Part shown: one piece after another, positions 34,418-43,542 of the stretch
How the letters are laid out: each line of letters starts with the position of its first letter
Position numbering within the stretch: the stretch's first letter is position 1
Assembly (NCBI RefSeq): GCF_900176515.1
Contig: NZ_FWXV01000010.1
Location: forward strand, 248,001 to 312,000
DNA: 64,000 nt
DNA from: Kibdelosporangium aridum
GTDB lineage: Bacteria; Actinomycetota; Actinomycetes; Mycobacteriales; Pseudonocardiaceae
Direction of reading: 5' to 3'
Notes under the pieces: generated by a model
What the model saw: only the letters and a program-made list of their open reading frames with translations
Told to the model about the DNA's origin: nothing
The model's database searches: none
Made by a program: the position numbers and the translations under genes

Positions 34418-35594
34418 CTGGATCAGGCTCTACGGACCGGCGATCCTGGCCTGGGCGTTCGTCGCGGGCAAACTGATCGACCGCTGGCGCCGCAACACCA
34501 CCGACGGGTTCGCCCTGTGGCTCATCCTGGTCGGCCTGGCCTGCTCGCTCACCGCCATGGCGCCCGCGCCGTACGGACTGATCAGTCAGATCTCCGGGGT
34601 GCCGAACCTCGGCAGGCTGGTCTCCCATCTGTCCATGCTGGTGGTCGCGTGGGCAGCGCAGGCGATGATGTTGCGGCTCAACGGATCCAAGATCAAACAC
34701 CTGTGGTGGCCGGTGACCGTCGGCGTGGCGATCACCGTGTTGTTCGCGCTCGCCGACACTCCGGTTGACGACGTCCGGTTCGCCGGACGGTACGCCGCCG
34801 AGCCATGGGTGCTGGAGTACTGGCTGGTCTTCATGACCGGCCTGCTGCCCGCGTTCGTCAGGACCGCCGTGTTGTGCTGGCAGTACGCCGGTCTGTCGGG
34901 CACGTTCATCGGCAAACTCGGTCTGCGCATGGTGTCCGCGGGCATCATGAGCTCGCTGCTCTACCACGTGCACAAGGCGTTGTTCTTCGCCGCGGCACGC
35001 TTCGACATCGCTTATCCCAAGGCGTTCGGCGGTTTTCTCGATCGCATGTTGCCGTTGCTGGCCGCGATCTTCGTGCTGGTCGGTGTGACGGTCCCGACAT
35101 GGGCACCGAAACTCGGGCTGAACGCCTTGTTCGGCTGGCTCGCCAGACTGCGGACGTACCACCGGTTGCGGCCGCTGTGGCTCGCGCTTTACCAAGCCAC
35201 GCCGCAGATCGCGTTGATCCCGCCGCGCTCGGCCGCGGCCGAGCTGTTGCTGCCCACCGATGTGGATCTCCGGCTGTACCGGCGGGTGATCGAGATCCGG
35301 GACGGGCGGCTGGCTTTGCAGCCGTACCTCGATCCCGAGATCGGCTCGGCCACCCGGGCCAAAGCGTCCGGTATCGACGGCCGGCGCCTCGACGCGCTGG
35401 TCGAGGCGAACATGCTGGCCGCTGCCGTCGCCGCGAAACGCGCGGGCGCGCCGACCCGGGACAGCGAGATGGTCGCCGTCGCGGGTGGACGTGACCTGGA
35501 GAGCGACACCGCGTTCCTGATGGACGTCGCCCGCGCGTTCCGGAAGGTCAGTCCTGCGCCCGAACCGGCGCCAGGACAGGGCGTTTCGGCTTGA
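34410..35594 (+). CDS. DUF6545/MAB_1171c-type membrane protein, copy 1
   Basis: This 394-residue protein has about seven hydrophobic segments in residues 5-235 and a soluble C-terminal domain. The C-terminal domain begins LARLRTYHRLRPLWLALYQATP and contains LRLYRRVIEIRDGRLALQPYL. The same order, and the core LRLYRRxIEIRDGxL, recurs in copy 2 at 42346-43536. This is the architecture of actinobacterial proteins labelled MAB_1171c family or DUF6545, whose function is unknown. Coupling to an ImmA-type protease in both copies suggests a membrane sensor feeding a cytosolic proteolytic step. That is inference, and transport is an alternative. The 3' end overlaps the convergent SGNH gene by 47 bp. 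Confidence 0.8.
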   Translation: MSDWIRLYGPAILAWAFVAGKLIDRWRRNTTDGFALWLILVGLACSLTAMAPAPYGLISQISGVPNLGRLVSHLSMLVVAWAAQAMMLRLNGSKIKHLWWPVTVGVAITVLFALADTPVDDVRFAGRYAAEPWVLEYWLVFMTGLLPAFVRTAVLCWQYAGLSGTFIGKLGLRMVSAGIMSSLLYHVHKALFFAAARFDIAYPKAFGGFLDRMLPLLAAIFVLVGVTVPTWAPKLGLNALFGWLARLRTYHRLRPLWLALYQATPQIALIPPRSAAAELLLPTDVDLRLYRRVIEIRDGRLALQPYLDPEIGSATRAKASGIDGRRLDALVEANMLAAAVAAKRAGAPTRDSEMVAVAGGRDLESDTAFLMDVARAFRKVSPAPEPAPGQGVSA

Positions 35595-36315
35595 TGTGAT
35601 CACCGGACGACTCGCCACGCAGCCGCCGCTGCACCCACGGCCACGCGTGTTCCCGGCTCCACTGCAGGTTCTGGGCACGACGTTCCCGGGTGGTCAACAC
35701 CTCCCGGGGCCCGAGTTCGGTCTCGGCCAACGTGTGTCCGACGCCCAGCACCGCCAGGACCTCGATCGCGACCGCGGTGTGGCCAAGGCTGTTGAGGTGC
35801 AAGCGATCAGGCGCCCACATCCGCCTGTCCCGTAGCTGCCGCATCGCCCACATGTCCACGACCAGGGCGCCGCGCTGCTTGGCGATGACCCTCGTGTGCT
35901 CGTTGTAGATCGCCACGCGGCCACGCATCTTGCGGAACAGTGCGTCCTCGACGCCGTCGACACCGGTGAACACGACCACCGTCGCGCCGGTTTCGGCCAG
36001 CCTGCCGATCGCCTTGTCGTAGTCGTCCATCATGGCGTCGATGTCCACCGACGGGCGCATCAGGTCGTTGCCACCCGCGTACAGCGTGACCAGATCCGGC
36101 CGCATGTCCAGGCCCTGGTCCAACTGCTCGGCCAGTACCTGGCCCATCAGCTTGCCGCGGACCGCGAGGTTGGCGTACTGCAGGTCCGGTTCGTGCACGG
36201 CCAGTTGCTCGGCCACCCGGTCGGCCCAGCCGCGGACCCCGTTGGGGTAAGCGGGGTCGTCATCACCCACGCCTTCGGTGAAGGAGTCGCCCATCACGAC
36301 TAAGCGCTTGCTCAT
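35548..36315 (-). CDS. SGNH/GDSL hydrolase
   Basis: This cytosolic-looking esterase/lipase of 255 residues starts MSKRLVVMGDSFTEGVGDD. Block I is GDSFTEG with the nucleophilic serine, block II lies in NLAVRGK, block III is YAGGNDLM, and the catalytic Asp/His pair is in APDRLHLNSLGH. All four blocks are intact. No signal peptide is present at the chosen start. The longer upstream frame runs into the neighbouring monooxygenase gene and is not credible. It diverges from the flavoprotein monooxygenase at 36349 with only 33 bp between starts. The natural ester is unknown. Confidence 0.92.
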   Translation of the reverse strand: MSKRLVVMGDSFTEGVGDDDPAYPNGVRGWADRVAEQLAVHEPDLQYANLAVRGKLMGQVLAEQLDQGLDMRPDLVTLYAGGNDLMRPSVDIDAMMDDYDKAIGRLAETGATVVVFTGVDGVEDALFRKMRGRVAIYNEHTRVIAKQRGALVVDMWAMRQLRDRRMWAPDRLHLNSLGHTAVAIEVLAVLGVGHTLAETELGPREVLTTRERRAQNLQWSREHAWPWVQRRLRGESSGDHIKPKRPVLAPVRAQD

Positions 36316-36348
36316 GTCAGCCAGGCTAATCGACGCTAGGTTCGACTC

Positions 36349-37443
36349 ATGACCAAGGCACTGATCATTGGGGGCGGCATCGCCGGTGCGGTGACTGCGA
36401 TGGCCTTGCGAAAAGCCGGGATCACGCCGGTGATCTACGAGGCGTACGACACCGGGGCCGACGACATTGGGGCGTTCCTCACCATCATGCGCAACGGGAT
36501 GAACGCCCTGCACGCGGTCGAGGCGCACCAGCCGGTCATCGATGCCGGGTTCCCCGCGACCGACGTGGAGTACCTGGACGGTTCAGGCACCCGGATCACG
36601 CTCAACCCGATGCGCGGCGGTGCCCAGACTCTCAAGCGGGCGGTGCTCTACCGCGTCCTGCACGACGAAGCCACGCGGCGCGGTATCACGCTGCACCACG
36701 GCAAGCGTCTGGTCTCCGCGTCGACTGTGGACGGTGTGGTGCGCGCACAGTTCAAGGACGGCACTGCCGCTGAAGGCGATCTGCTGGTCGGTGCGGACGG
36801 CATCCACTCGGCGACGCGCGCGATCATCGACCCCGAGGCGTCCGCGCCCAGGTCCACCGGCCTGACCATCGCGTACGGCTACACCAAGGCCGCCTCGTTC
36901 CAGCAGTCCGCCGACGCGTACCGGATGATCGCAGGCAACCGGGCGTTCTTCGGCTACACGACCGCGCCGGACGGGGAGACCTGGTGGTTCAGCCGTGCGC
37001 CCGAATTGGACTTGAGCACGGCGACCAAGCAGAACTTCATCGACCTGCTCGCCGGCGACAAGACGCCGGCCGCCGAGATTGTCCGGTCGACCGATGACCT
37101 GTTCATCACCAACGCTTACGACGTGCCCGAGACCCGGCACTGGCACAACGATTCCATGGTGCTCGTGGGTGACGCCGCGCACGCTGCGTCGCCCGCAGCG
37201 GGGCAGGGTGCGTCGATGGCGTTGGAGGACAGCGTGATTCTGGGGCAGTGCCTGCGGGACATCGCGGACAGGCGTGCCGCGTTCGAGAAGTACACCGGTA
37301 TCCGCCGGTCACGGGTCGAGCGCTTGGTCGCCGAAAGCGCGGCGCTGAGCACGGACCCGAACCGCCGGGTGGCCGCGCCGGGCTCGCAGGACCGGCACTG
37401 GCTGTACGACCACGAGATCGACTGGGACGAACGGATCGCGTAA
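36349..37443 (+). CDS. Class A FAD-dependent monooxygenase
   Basis: This 364-residue flavoprotein hydroxylase of the PHBH fold has the dinucleotide motif IIGGGIAG at the N-terminus, the DG motif LLVGADGIHSATR near residue 148 and the GD motif VLVGDAAHAASPAAGQGASM near residue 270. It is expected to use NAD(P)H and O2 to hydroxylate an aromatic or polyketide-like substrate. Its 364 residues are short for the aromatic hydroxylases (usually 380-550), and it resembles the shorter TetX/urate-oxidase-like group. Rifamycin monooxygenases are longer and start differently, so the neighbouring Rph-like gene should not be taken as evidence for that role. Confidence 0.85.
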   Translation: MTKALIIGGGIAGAVTAMALRKAGITPVIYEAYDTGADDIGAFLTIMRNGMNALHAVEAHQPVIDAGFPATDVEYLDGSGTRITLNPMRGGAQTLKRAVLYRVLHDEATRRGITLHHGKRLVSASTVDGVVRAQFKDGTAAEGDLLVGADGIHSATRAIIDPEASAPRSTGLTIAYGYTKAASFQQSADAYRMIAGNRAFFGYTTAPDGETWWFSRAPELDLSTATKQNFIDLLAGDKTPAAEIVRSTDDLFITNAYDVPETRHWHNDSMVLVGDAAHAASPAAGQGASMALEDSVILGQCLRDIADRRAAFEKYTGIRRSRVERLVAESAALSTDPNRRVAAPGSQDRHWLYDHEIDWDERIA

Positions 37444-37497
37444 GCCACCCGTCCAAATTATTTCATCAAGCGTTGAGATTGTGTTAACCTCGGCGCC

Positions 37498-40092
37498 ATG
37501 ACGACGTGGTCTCGGGACTTCGAGGACATCTCCGCCGACATGCTCGCCGCGGTCGGCGGCAAGGCGGCGAACCTCGGTGAGCTGACCAGGGCAGGATTGC
37601 CGGTCCCGCCCGGGTTCTGCATCACCACTGACGCGTACAAGGAAGTCGCCGCGCTGGCCGGGATCAGTTCACGATTCTTTGGCGGCAGCCACGACGCGGC
37701 GAAAGCCCGTGAGCTGATTCTCGGCACGCCGATCCCCAGCGAGATCAGCAAGGCGATCGTGAGCGCCTACGAGCACCTGGGGCCGGACGTCCCGGTCGCT
37801 GTGCGCTCCTCGGCCACAGCCGAGGACCTGCCGTTCGCCAGTTTCGCCGGCCAGCAGGACACGTACCTCAACATCGTCGGTGCCGACGCGGTTCTCGACG
37901 CGGTCCGCCGGTGCTGGGCTTCACTGTGGACAGATCGTGCCTACGCATACCGCGCCACCAATGAGATCGACAACCGGACCGTCGCGCTGGCTGTGGTGAT
38001 CCAGCGGATGGTGCAGTCCGAAGTGGCCGGTGTGATGTTCACGGCCAACCCGGTGACCGGGCGGCGCCACGAGTACGTGATCGACGCGAGCCCCGGCCTC
38101 GGCGAGGCAGTGGTCTCCGGCGCGGTGAACCCGGACCATTTCGTTGTGCACGACGGCGAGATCGTCGATCGCAGGCTCGGTGACAAACGTGTGGTGATCC
38201 GCTCGTTGCCCGGCGGCGGTACCGAGCACATCGAGCGTGAGTCCACAACGGACGCGTGTGTCACAGACGCTCAGGTCATTGCCCTGGCAGAGCTCGGCGA
38301 ACGAGTGGAGCAGCACTACGGCAGCCCGCAGGACACCGAGTGGGCGATCGACGCGGACGGTGAGCTGTGGCTCACCCAGTCACGGCCGATCACGACGCTG
38401 TACCCGCTACCAGCGCGAACCACGTCCACTGCGGACACTCGGGCGTACTTCTCCTTCACCGTTGCGCAGGGGCTGTACCGGCCGATCACGCCGAGCGGGC
38501 TCGCGGCTTTCCGGCTTCTTGCCAGCAGTGTCAGCAAGGACATCCTCGGCTTGCCGGTGGCCGATCCGCTCGCCGGACCGTCCGGGTTCGTCGAGATCGG
38601 TATGCGGGGATACATCGACGCGACCGCAGCCGTGCGCAGCGAGGCAGGGCGGTTCATCATGCCGAAGGTTCTCGGCGTGATGGAGGCACGCTCAGGCAAG
38701 GCGTTGCGCACCTTGTTCGACGATCCGCGGTTCAGTCTCGTGCCGGCACCGCGCCGGAAGGTGATCGGCCGGGTACTCCGGCTGGCGCTGCGGCTCCGAG
38801 TGCCGTACCGGGTTCTGCAGGCGATCATCAGTCCGCAACTGGCGCATCAGTTCGTGGAACGAGTCGGCCACGAGATCCGCCGCCGGATCGCGTTGCCGTC
38901 CACCGCGACTCCGGCCGAGCGGCTCGACCACGTCCAGGAAGTGCTGCTGCGGCACGTCTTCCCGGTGGTTCCGCGCGTGCTGCCCAGCGCCGCGGCGGGT
39001 TTCCTGATGCTCGGCCTGGCCAGCAAGATCGTCGGGCGGCCCGGTGAAGTGCAGGCGGTGCTGCGTGGACTGCCCAACAACATCACCACCGAGATGGACC
39101 TGGAGCTGTGGAACCTGGTCACCCGGATCCAGCAAAGCGATGCCGCGGAGCTGTTCGGCACCGAATCCGCCGAGGAACTCGGGAAGCGCTACCAGACGGG
39201 CACGTTGCCGGACATCGGCTTGACCGAATTCCTTGAGATATGGGGAGACCGCGCGGTCGCGGAGATCGATGTCGGGATGCCCCGCTGGTCCGATGATCCG
39301 ACACACATCCTTGGTGTGCTGGCCAACTACATGCGACTGGACGATCCGGATGCCGCACCGGACGCGGTTTTCGCCCGTGGTGCGGCGCAAGCCGAGGCCG
39401 CGATCGACCGGCTGGTCGCCGAAGCGCCACGGCGCAAGCGATTGCTGCGCTTCGCGCTCGGCCGGGCCCGTGCGCTCGCCGGGATCCGGGAGATGCCGAA
39501 GTACTTCATGGTGATCGCGCTGGGCTCGGTCCGCAGGCATCTCAAGGTGATCGGCGCCGAGCTGGCCGCGGCCGGGAGGATCGCGGCGCCCGGCGACGTG
39601 TTCTTCCTTGATTTCCAGCAGATCAGGGCGGCTCTGGGTGGAACGGCCTTGCACGATGTGGTTTCGCGCAACCGCGAGAGCTACGAGCAGGAGCTGCGGC
39701 GACGCCGGATCCCGAGGGTGATGCTGTCCGACGGCACCGACGTGGAGTCCGTTTCCCAGGCAGCCGCGACCGAGGACGGTTCATTGCCCGGCACCCCGGC
39801 GTCCGCGGGCACTGTCACTGGCACCGCACGGGTTGTGCTCGATCCCGTGGGTGCTCGCCTTGAGCCAGGCGAGATCCTGGTCGCCCCGTCGACCGATCCC
39901 GGCTGGACACCGTTGTTCCTGACCGCGGGTGGCCTGGTGATGGAGATGGGCGGCGCGAACTCCCACGGCGCCGTCGTGGCCAGGGAATACGGAATCCCGG
40001 CCGTCGTCGGCGTCGCGGACGCCACTCATCGGATCACCACCGGTCAGACCATCACCGTTGACGGTGCGACCGGCACTGTGCTTCCCGCTTAG
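37498..40092 (+). CDS. Rifampicin-phosphotransferase-like PEP-synthase family enzyme
   Basis: This 864-residue three-domain enzyme has an ATP-grasp domain (residues 1-315, with VGGKAANLGEL, VPVAVRSSATAEDLPFASF and LTQSRPITTLYPLP). A helical middle domain (about 325-765) follows, then a swivelling phosphohistidine domain. The last carries GGANSHGAVVAREYGIPAVV, with His823 as the transfer histidine. Length and both end domains fit rifampicin phosphotransferases, which use ATP to phosphorylate rifamycins and release AMP and phosphate. The middle, drug-binding domain is less typical, so another acceptor is possible. I find no rifamycin-associated element in the 54 bp upstream. Its stop overlaps the LuxR-type gene by 4 bp. 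Confidence 0.75.
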   Translation: MTTWSRDFEDISADMLAAVGGKAANLGELTRAGLPVPPGFCITTDAYKEVAALAGISSRFFGGSHDAAKARELILGTPIPSEISKAIVSAYEHLGPDVPVAVRSSATAEDLPFASFAGQQDTYLNIVGADAVLDAVRRCWASLWTDRAYAYRATNEIDNRTVALAVVIQRMVQSEVAGVMFTANPVTGRRHEYVIDASPGLGEAVVSGAVNPDHFVVHDGEIVDRRLGDKRVVIRSLPGGGTEHIERESTTDACVTDAQVIALAELGERVEQHYGSPQDTEWAIDADGELWLTQSRPITTLYPLPARTTSTADTRAYFSFTVAQGLYRPITPSGLAAFRLLASSVSKDILGLPVADPLAGPSGFVEIGMRGYIDATAAVRSEAGRFIMPKVLGVMEARSGKALRTLFDDPRFSLVPAPRRKVIGRVLRLALRLRVPYRVLQAIISPQLAHQFVERVGHEIRRRIALPSTATPAERLDHVQEVLLRHVFPVVPRVLPSAAAGFLMLGLASKIVGRPGEVQAVLRGLPNNITTEMDLELWNLVTRIQQSDAAELFGTESAEELGKRYQTGTLPDIGLTEFLEIWGDRAVAEIDVGMPRWSDDPTHILGVLANYMRLDDPDAAPDAVFARGAAQAEAAIDRLVAEAPRRKRLLRFALGRARALAGIREMPKYFMVIALGSVRRHLKVIGAELAAAGRIAAPGDVFFLDFQQIRAALGGTALHDVVSRNRESYEQELRRRRIPRVMLSDGTDVESVSQAAATEDGSLPGTPASAGTVTGTARVVLDPVGARLEPGEILVAPSTDPGWTPLFLTAGGLVMEMGGANSHGAVVAREYGIPAVVGVADATHRITTGQTITVDGATGTVLPA

Positions 40093-41015
40093 AGCAATCC
40101 CATTTGCATCGCACGGACGCCCGCTTGGAACCGGCTGCGGGCGTCCAGTTCCACCATCGCGGACGCGACATCGCCGCGGACCGTGCGAACGCTCACCCCC
40201 AGTCGGCGAGCGATCGCGTCGTCGGTCAGTCCCTGCGCGAGCATCCGCAGCACGAGTTCGTGCCGCGACCTCGTCGGTTTGCCCTTAGGGACCTGGCTGA
40301 CTTCGACGCTCTGGGCCCACAGCCCGTCGGCCAACGCGACCAGCGACCGCAGTTCGGACTCGGCTCGGATCACCCGGCCCGCACCGGATTCACTGAGCAC
40401 CACCCCCACGAGTCCGTCCACCACGACCGCCCTGACCGGCACGTTCGCCGTGGCCCGCGGCGTATACCCGCGCTTGCCCAGCCAGACCGCGTAATCCACG
40501 GCCGCGATGTCGGTCCGCCAGAGCATCCGAAGCCCCGCGCCACGGCGGAGCACCCCCTCGGCGATGTGCTCGGCGAACTCGTACGATCGCGGATCGTAGA
40601 CCGGGGTCAGCACGACAACTTCGTTACGGACCCGTGCGGCCAGCCGCTCGACGACCGCGAGCACCTCGTCCATATCGGACAGCGGCGCGGCGTCGTCCAG
40701 CCTGCCGGTGGTTTGTTCGTGCAGTGACACAAAAGTCTCGACGGCCGCCGCGCTCGGCATCGGCCCACCGGACAATCGCCGCGCTGCCAGCGCGGGTAGC
40801 GCCAGACAAGGCTGGATCGCCCGCACCGAGCCAGCTTCCACGGCGGAGTTCGTCACCAGCCCTTCGGTGCGCAGTTCCGCCAGCACGGTCGCGCACTGCT
40901 GCGGTGACCATGCCAACGCGTGTTCGAGGCGTTCCGGCTGCCATCGTGACCGGGTCAGTAATGCCCGGTAGCCGATCTCAGCCTGGCCGCCCACGCCAAG
41001 CCTGTGGCTCTTCAT
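40089..41015 (-). CDS. LuxR-type regulator with TrmB-like N-terminal helix-turn-helix
   Basis: This 308-residue regulator starts from MKSHRLGVGG. The N-terminus (8-55) looks like a winged helix of the TrmB/MarR sort (ALAWSPQQCATVLAELRTEGLV). The middle (100-235) resembles the phospholipase-D-like effector region seen in many actinobacterial members. The C-terminus (245-298) is a LuxR/GerE helix-turn-helix: RHELVLRMLAQGLTDDAIA followed by RRLGVSVRTVRGDVASAM. There is no receiver domain. The open frame extends far upstream to 41429, but the extra sequence has no coding character. It is convergent with the Rph-like gene. Targets are unknown. Confidence 0.85.
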   Translation of the reverse strand: MKSHRLGVGGQAEIGYRALLTRSRWQPERLEHALAWSPQQCATVLAELRTEGLVTNSAVEAGSVRAIQPCLALPALAARRLSGGPMPSAAAVETFVSLHEQTTGRLDDAAPLSDMDEVLAVVERLAARVRNEVVVLTPVYDPRSYEFAEHIAEGVLRRGAGLRMLWRTDIAAVDYAVWLGKRGYTPRATANVPVRAVVVDGLVGVVLSESGAGRVIRAESELRSLVALADGLWAQSVEVSQVPKGKPTRSRHELVLRMLAQGLTDDAIARRLGVSVRTVRGDVASAMVELDARSRFQAGVRAMQMGLL

Positions 41016-41972
41016 GCTCGCCCTCACCCTCATTCGACCCGATGAACACCGGCCGAGTTCCCTTCCCCCTCCTTGCGCGCCGAAAAAATCGGCGCATACT
41101 TCGCCTCCCGTTCCACAAGAGCGCGGGAGCGGCGGTGAAATACCGCCGGCGCGGCGTGGTGTCCTCGTCGCCTCCAGTCGAGGATGACCCGCCCGGGCCC
41201 CGTGAACAAGCAGGACGCGGAGAATGCGCCCGGATGCCACGCCGGTTCGCGTGTGCCAGCCGTCGGATGGCCGGTTGGCACGGCGGTGGCCTCCTTTTCG
41301 GTAATACAGCGGCAAAACAGCGCAACTTCGGCAAGTTGCGGACTGCAAGTCCCCCGCCGGCAGGTGTACCGGTGGCAGGGAACCCTCCCATGCGGTCCGG
41401 CTGCAATCGTTGCCAGCTGCTTCGACCACTCATCCATAGTGGACTTCACCGGGCTCGTCCCGTGCACTGGTGAAACGACCTCCCACCTGAAGTCCGCTGT
41501 TGTGACCACCGAGGCTGCCCCAACGTAGCGATCGGCGATGACAGACCGGTGAATCTTCGCTGACTCGGTCCCATGACGGGGGAAAATCCGAGCGCCGAGG
41601 CCAGTTGTCCCCCGACTGGCCTATCGGCGGCGCCGATCTGTGCGATGTGGAGCCCGGTGATTCAATGTTGAGCACTGACACTGCGTCCATGTCCGGTCGC
41701 TGTTCGCGATCAACGCCCGCCGTCGCGAAGTCCATAGTGGAAGGCGCGGACAGCGACCGGGCGAACACGCCGCGCGACGAACCCGGTCGCAAAGTACACA
41801 GTGGACAGTGCGGTCGTATCGACCATGGCACCCCTCGAAAATCGACGTCCCCAGTAAGTTGGATGCTGAACGGAGCGTAAACCAGCGTTACGAGTCCCGT
41901 CAACGCAAGCTGGCGATGTACCATTTTACGAGCAACTGATGTTTAGCCAGCCCGCAGCGTCGAGGAGGTCAG
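41016..41972. other. 957-bp region without a recognisable gene, with several strong hairpins
   Basis: No frame here looks like a real protein on either strand. Three structures stand out. GCGCCGA (41077-41083) pairs with TCGGCGC (41089-41095). GGCGGT pairs with ACCGCC around a GAAAT loop near 41132-41148. GCAACTT (41322-41328) pairs with AAGTTGC (41333-41339) around CGGC. The first two fall in what would be the 5' leader of the LuxR-type gene. The right part (41700-41972) must contain the promoter of the EspR-like gene. I could not match any part to a known riboswitch. Confidence 0.5.
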
Positions 41973-42389
41973 GTGACCGCGCGGTTCTCGATCGCCGAGA
42001 AGCTCGACCGGCTGTTCCAGCGTGTCCGGCCGGCCGGTCAAGGCGAGTACAGCCACAACGCGGTGGCCGAGGCCATCAAGGAACAGCAGGGCATTTCCAT
42101 CTCGCACACCTACATCTGGCAGCTGCGCACCGGCCGCCGCGACAACCCGACGATCCAGCACCTGACCGCGCTGGCCACGTTCTTCGGCGTCCCGGTCGCG
42201 TACTTCCTCGACGACGAGGAGACCAAGAAGATCGACGGCGAGCTCGAACTGCTGTCCGCGCTGCGCGATACCGGAGTCACCGAGATCGCCCTGCGGGCCG
42301 CGGATCTGTCGCCGAGCAGCCGGGAGACGATCAGCAACATGATCCTCAAGGTGTGGGAGCTGGAGAATGAGCGGAAGCGGACGGACTGA
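41973..42389 (+). CDS. EspR-like XRE family regulator
   Basis: This 138-residue DNA-binding protein has an N-terminal helix-turn-helix (residues 1-80: SIAEKLDRLFQRVRP, then ISISHTYIWQLRTGRRDNPT). The acidic turn FFGVPVAYFLDDEE follows, with a helical C-terminal dimer region (86-138). Order, length and the YFLDDEE turn recall mycobacterial EspR, a nucleoid-associated regulator of ESX-1 genes. The start is GTG with an excellent GAGGAGGT ribosome site. The gene is convergent with, and overlaps by 44 bp, the second DUF6545 membrane protein, which is itself coupled to an ImmA-type protease. The three may form a signalling unit in which the protease acts on this repressor. That is inference. Confidence 0.85.
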   Translation: MTARFSIAEKLDRLFQRVRPAGQGEYSHNAVAEAIKEQQGISISHTYIWQLRTGRRDNPTIQHLTALATFFGVPVAYFLDDEETKKIDGELELLSALRDTGVTEIALRAADLSPSSRETISNMILKVWELENERKRTD

Positions 42390-43536
42390 CCTGGTACCGC
42401 TCGGCGAACTCGGCCGGATGGCGCGACTTGTGGTGCGCCCGGCTGACCTTCGCCAGCCACCTGGCCTCCTCCTGCTCGTCCGCACCGCCCGGCATCGCCT
42501 CCCAGCCACCGGGGCACGGCCGGCCACCAGCCCTTTTGCGGCGTAGTGCGACTTCGATCCAGCACGCCTCGGCGACGTGTTCGCTGTGAACGCCGCGCGC
42601 GGCCAGGAACTCCCGCGCCTGGCCGGCCGTGTCCGCTGGTACGTAACCCCGAAGTTCCAGCATCCCGTCGCGGATCTCGATCAACCGGCGGTACAGCCGC
42701 AGCCGCGCGGTCGCGAGCACCCCGTCGGCGCTGGGCAGCTTCTCGGAGACGTACAGGATCATCTCCGGGAACGTTTCCCGCATGGTGCGCCACAACGGCG
42801 CCAGCGCACGCATCGACAGGCGCAGGCCAACGAGCTCCCGCGCGAGGCTCCACCCAGGCACCAGAACGCCGCTGACGATCAGCAGTCCGGCGACCGGAAG
42901 CATGGTGTCGGAGATCGCCGCGACAACGTCTTTCGGCAGTTCGACGCCCGCGGCATGCGCCACCAGGTACGCGGACTTGTACGCCGCGTACACCGCGTTG
43001 AGACCGGTTCCGGCGCACATCAACCACATCCCGACCCGCAGCGGGTTCGTCGGCGACACCCGGCTCACCCGCCAGACCAGCAAACACCCCGTGCACAACA
43101 CAGTCCCCAGGTACACCTCAAGCAGCAACCAGTACGCCAGTTCGACGGGCGCGGTGTGCGGTTCGGCGAGCAGATCGTCGGCAGAACTGTGAATGCCGTC
43201 GCGGGCAACTGTGAAAAGTCCGGCGAGCACCGCCGCGACCACAAGGCCCAGCACGACTTGGTAGCGCCTCGGCGGCCGGCCCGTGATCAGCGCGACGAAC
43301 CGCAGCAGGCTGACCGCGGCCGCGATGGCGAGCAAGTGTTTGATCACGGCGTCGGCGTTGGTGCCGAGCGCGGACTGGATGGCCGTCGCGATCGGCTGCA
43401 GCGAGATGGTTTTGATGATCGCGATGGGCAGAAAGGTCAACCAGACTGCCCGTTGCTTGCGACCGCGCCGCAACGACGGCAGCCAAGCGGCCACCAACCC
43501 CCAGAGCAACACCAGAAGTATCGCGTTCAGCGGCAC
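42346..43536 (-). CDS. DUF6545/MAB_1171c-type membrane protein, copy 2
   Basis: This 396-residue paralogue of the protein at 34410-35594 has about seven membrane segments in residues 3-240. A cytosolic domain follows with LRLSMRALAPLWRTMRETFP and LRLYRRLIEIRDGMLELRGYV, the same landmarks as copy 1. The GTG start is placed so that the stop codon of the upstream protease gene (TAG) forms part of the ribosome site TAGGAGG, a clear sign of translational coupling. The two copies are quite diverged outside the landmark segments, so the duplication is old or the loci were acquired separately. Function unknown. Confidence 0.8.
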   Translation of the reverse strand: MPLNAILLVLLWGLVAAWLPSLRRGRKQRAVWLTFLPIAIIKTISLQPIATAIQSALGTNADAVIKHLLAIAAAVSLLRFVALITGRPPRRYQVVLGLVVAAVLAGLFTVARDGIHSSADDLLAEPHTAPVELAYWLLLEVYLGTVLCTGCLLVWRVSRVSPTNPLRVGMWLMCAGTGLNAVYAAYKSAYLVAHAAGVELPKDVVAAISDTMLPVAGLLIVSGVLVPGWSLARELVGLRLSMRALAPLWRTMRETFPEMILYVSEKLPSADGVLATARLRLYRRLIEIRDGMLELRGYVPADTAGQAREFLAARGVHSEHVAEACWIEVALRRKRAGGRPCPGGWEAMPGGADEQEEARWLAKVSRAHHKSRHPAEFAERYQVSPSASAHSPAPTP

Positions 43537-43542
43537 AGCCTC

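Noticed and set aside
36349..40092. A rifamycin-resistance pair (Rox monooxygenase plus Rph)
   Set aside because: The flavoprotein is only 364 residues and lacks Rox-like features, and no rifamycin-associated element was found upstream of either gene.
41120..41420. Cobalamin or c-di-AMP riboswitch
   Set aside because: Hairpins are present, but none of the conserved core boxes of these riboswitches could be located on either strand.
40634..41473. 279-codon plus-strand frame across the LuxR-type gene and its leader
   Set aside because: It is mostly antisense to the LuxR-type regulator and has no domain or ribosome site.
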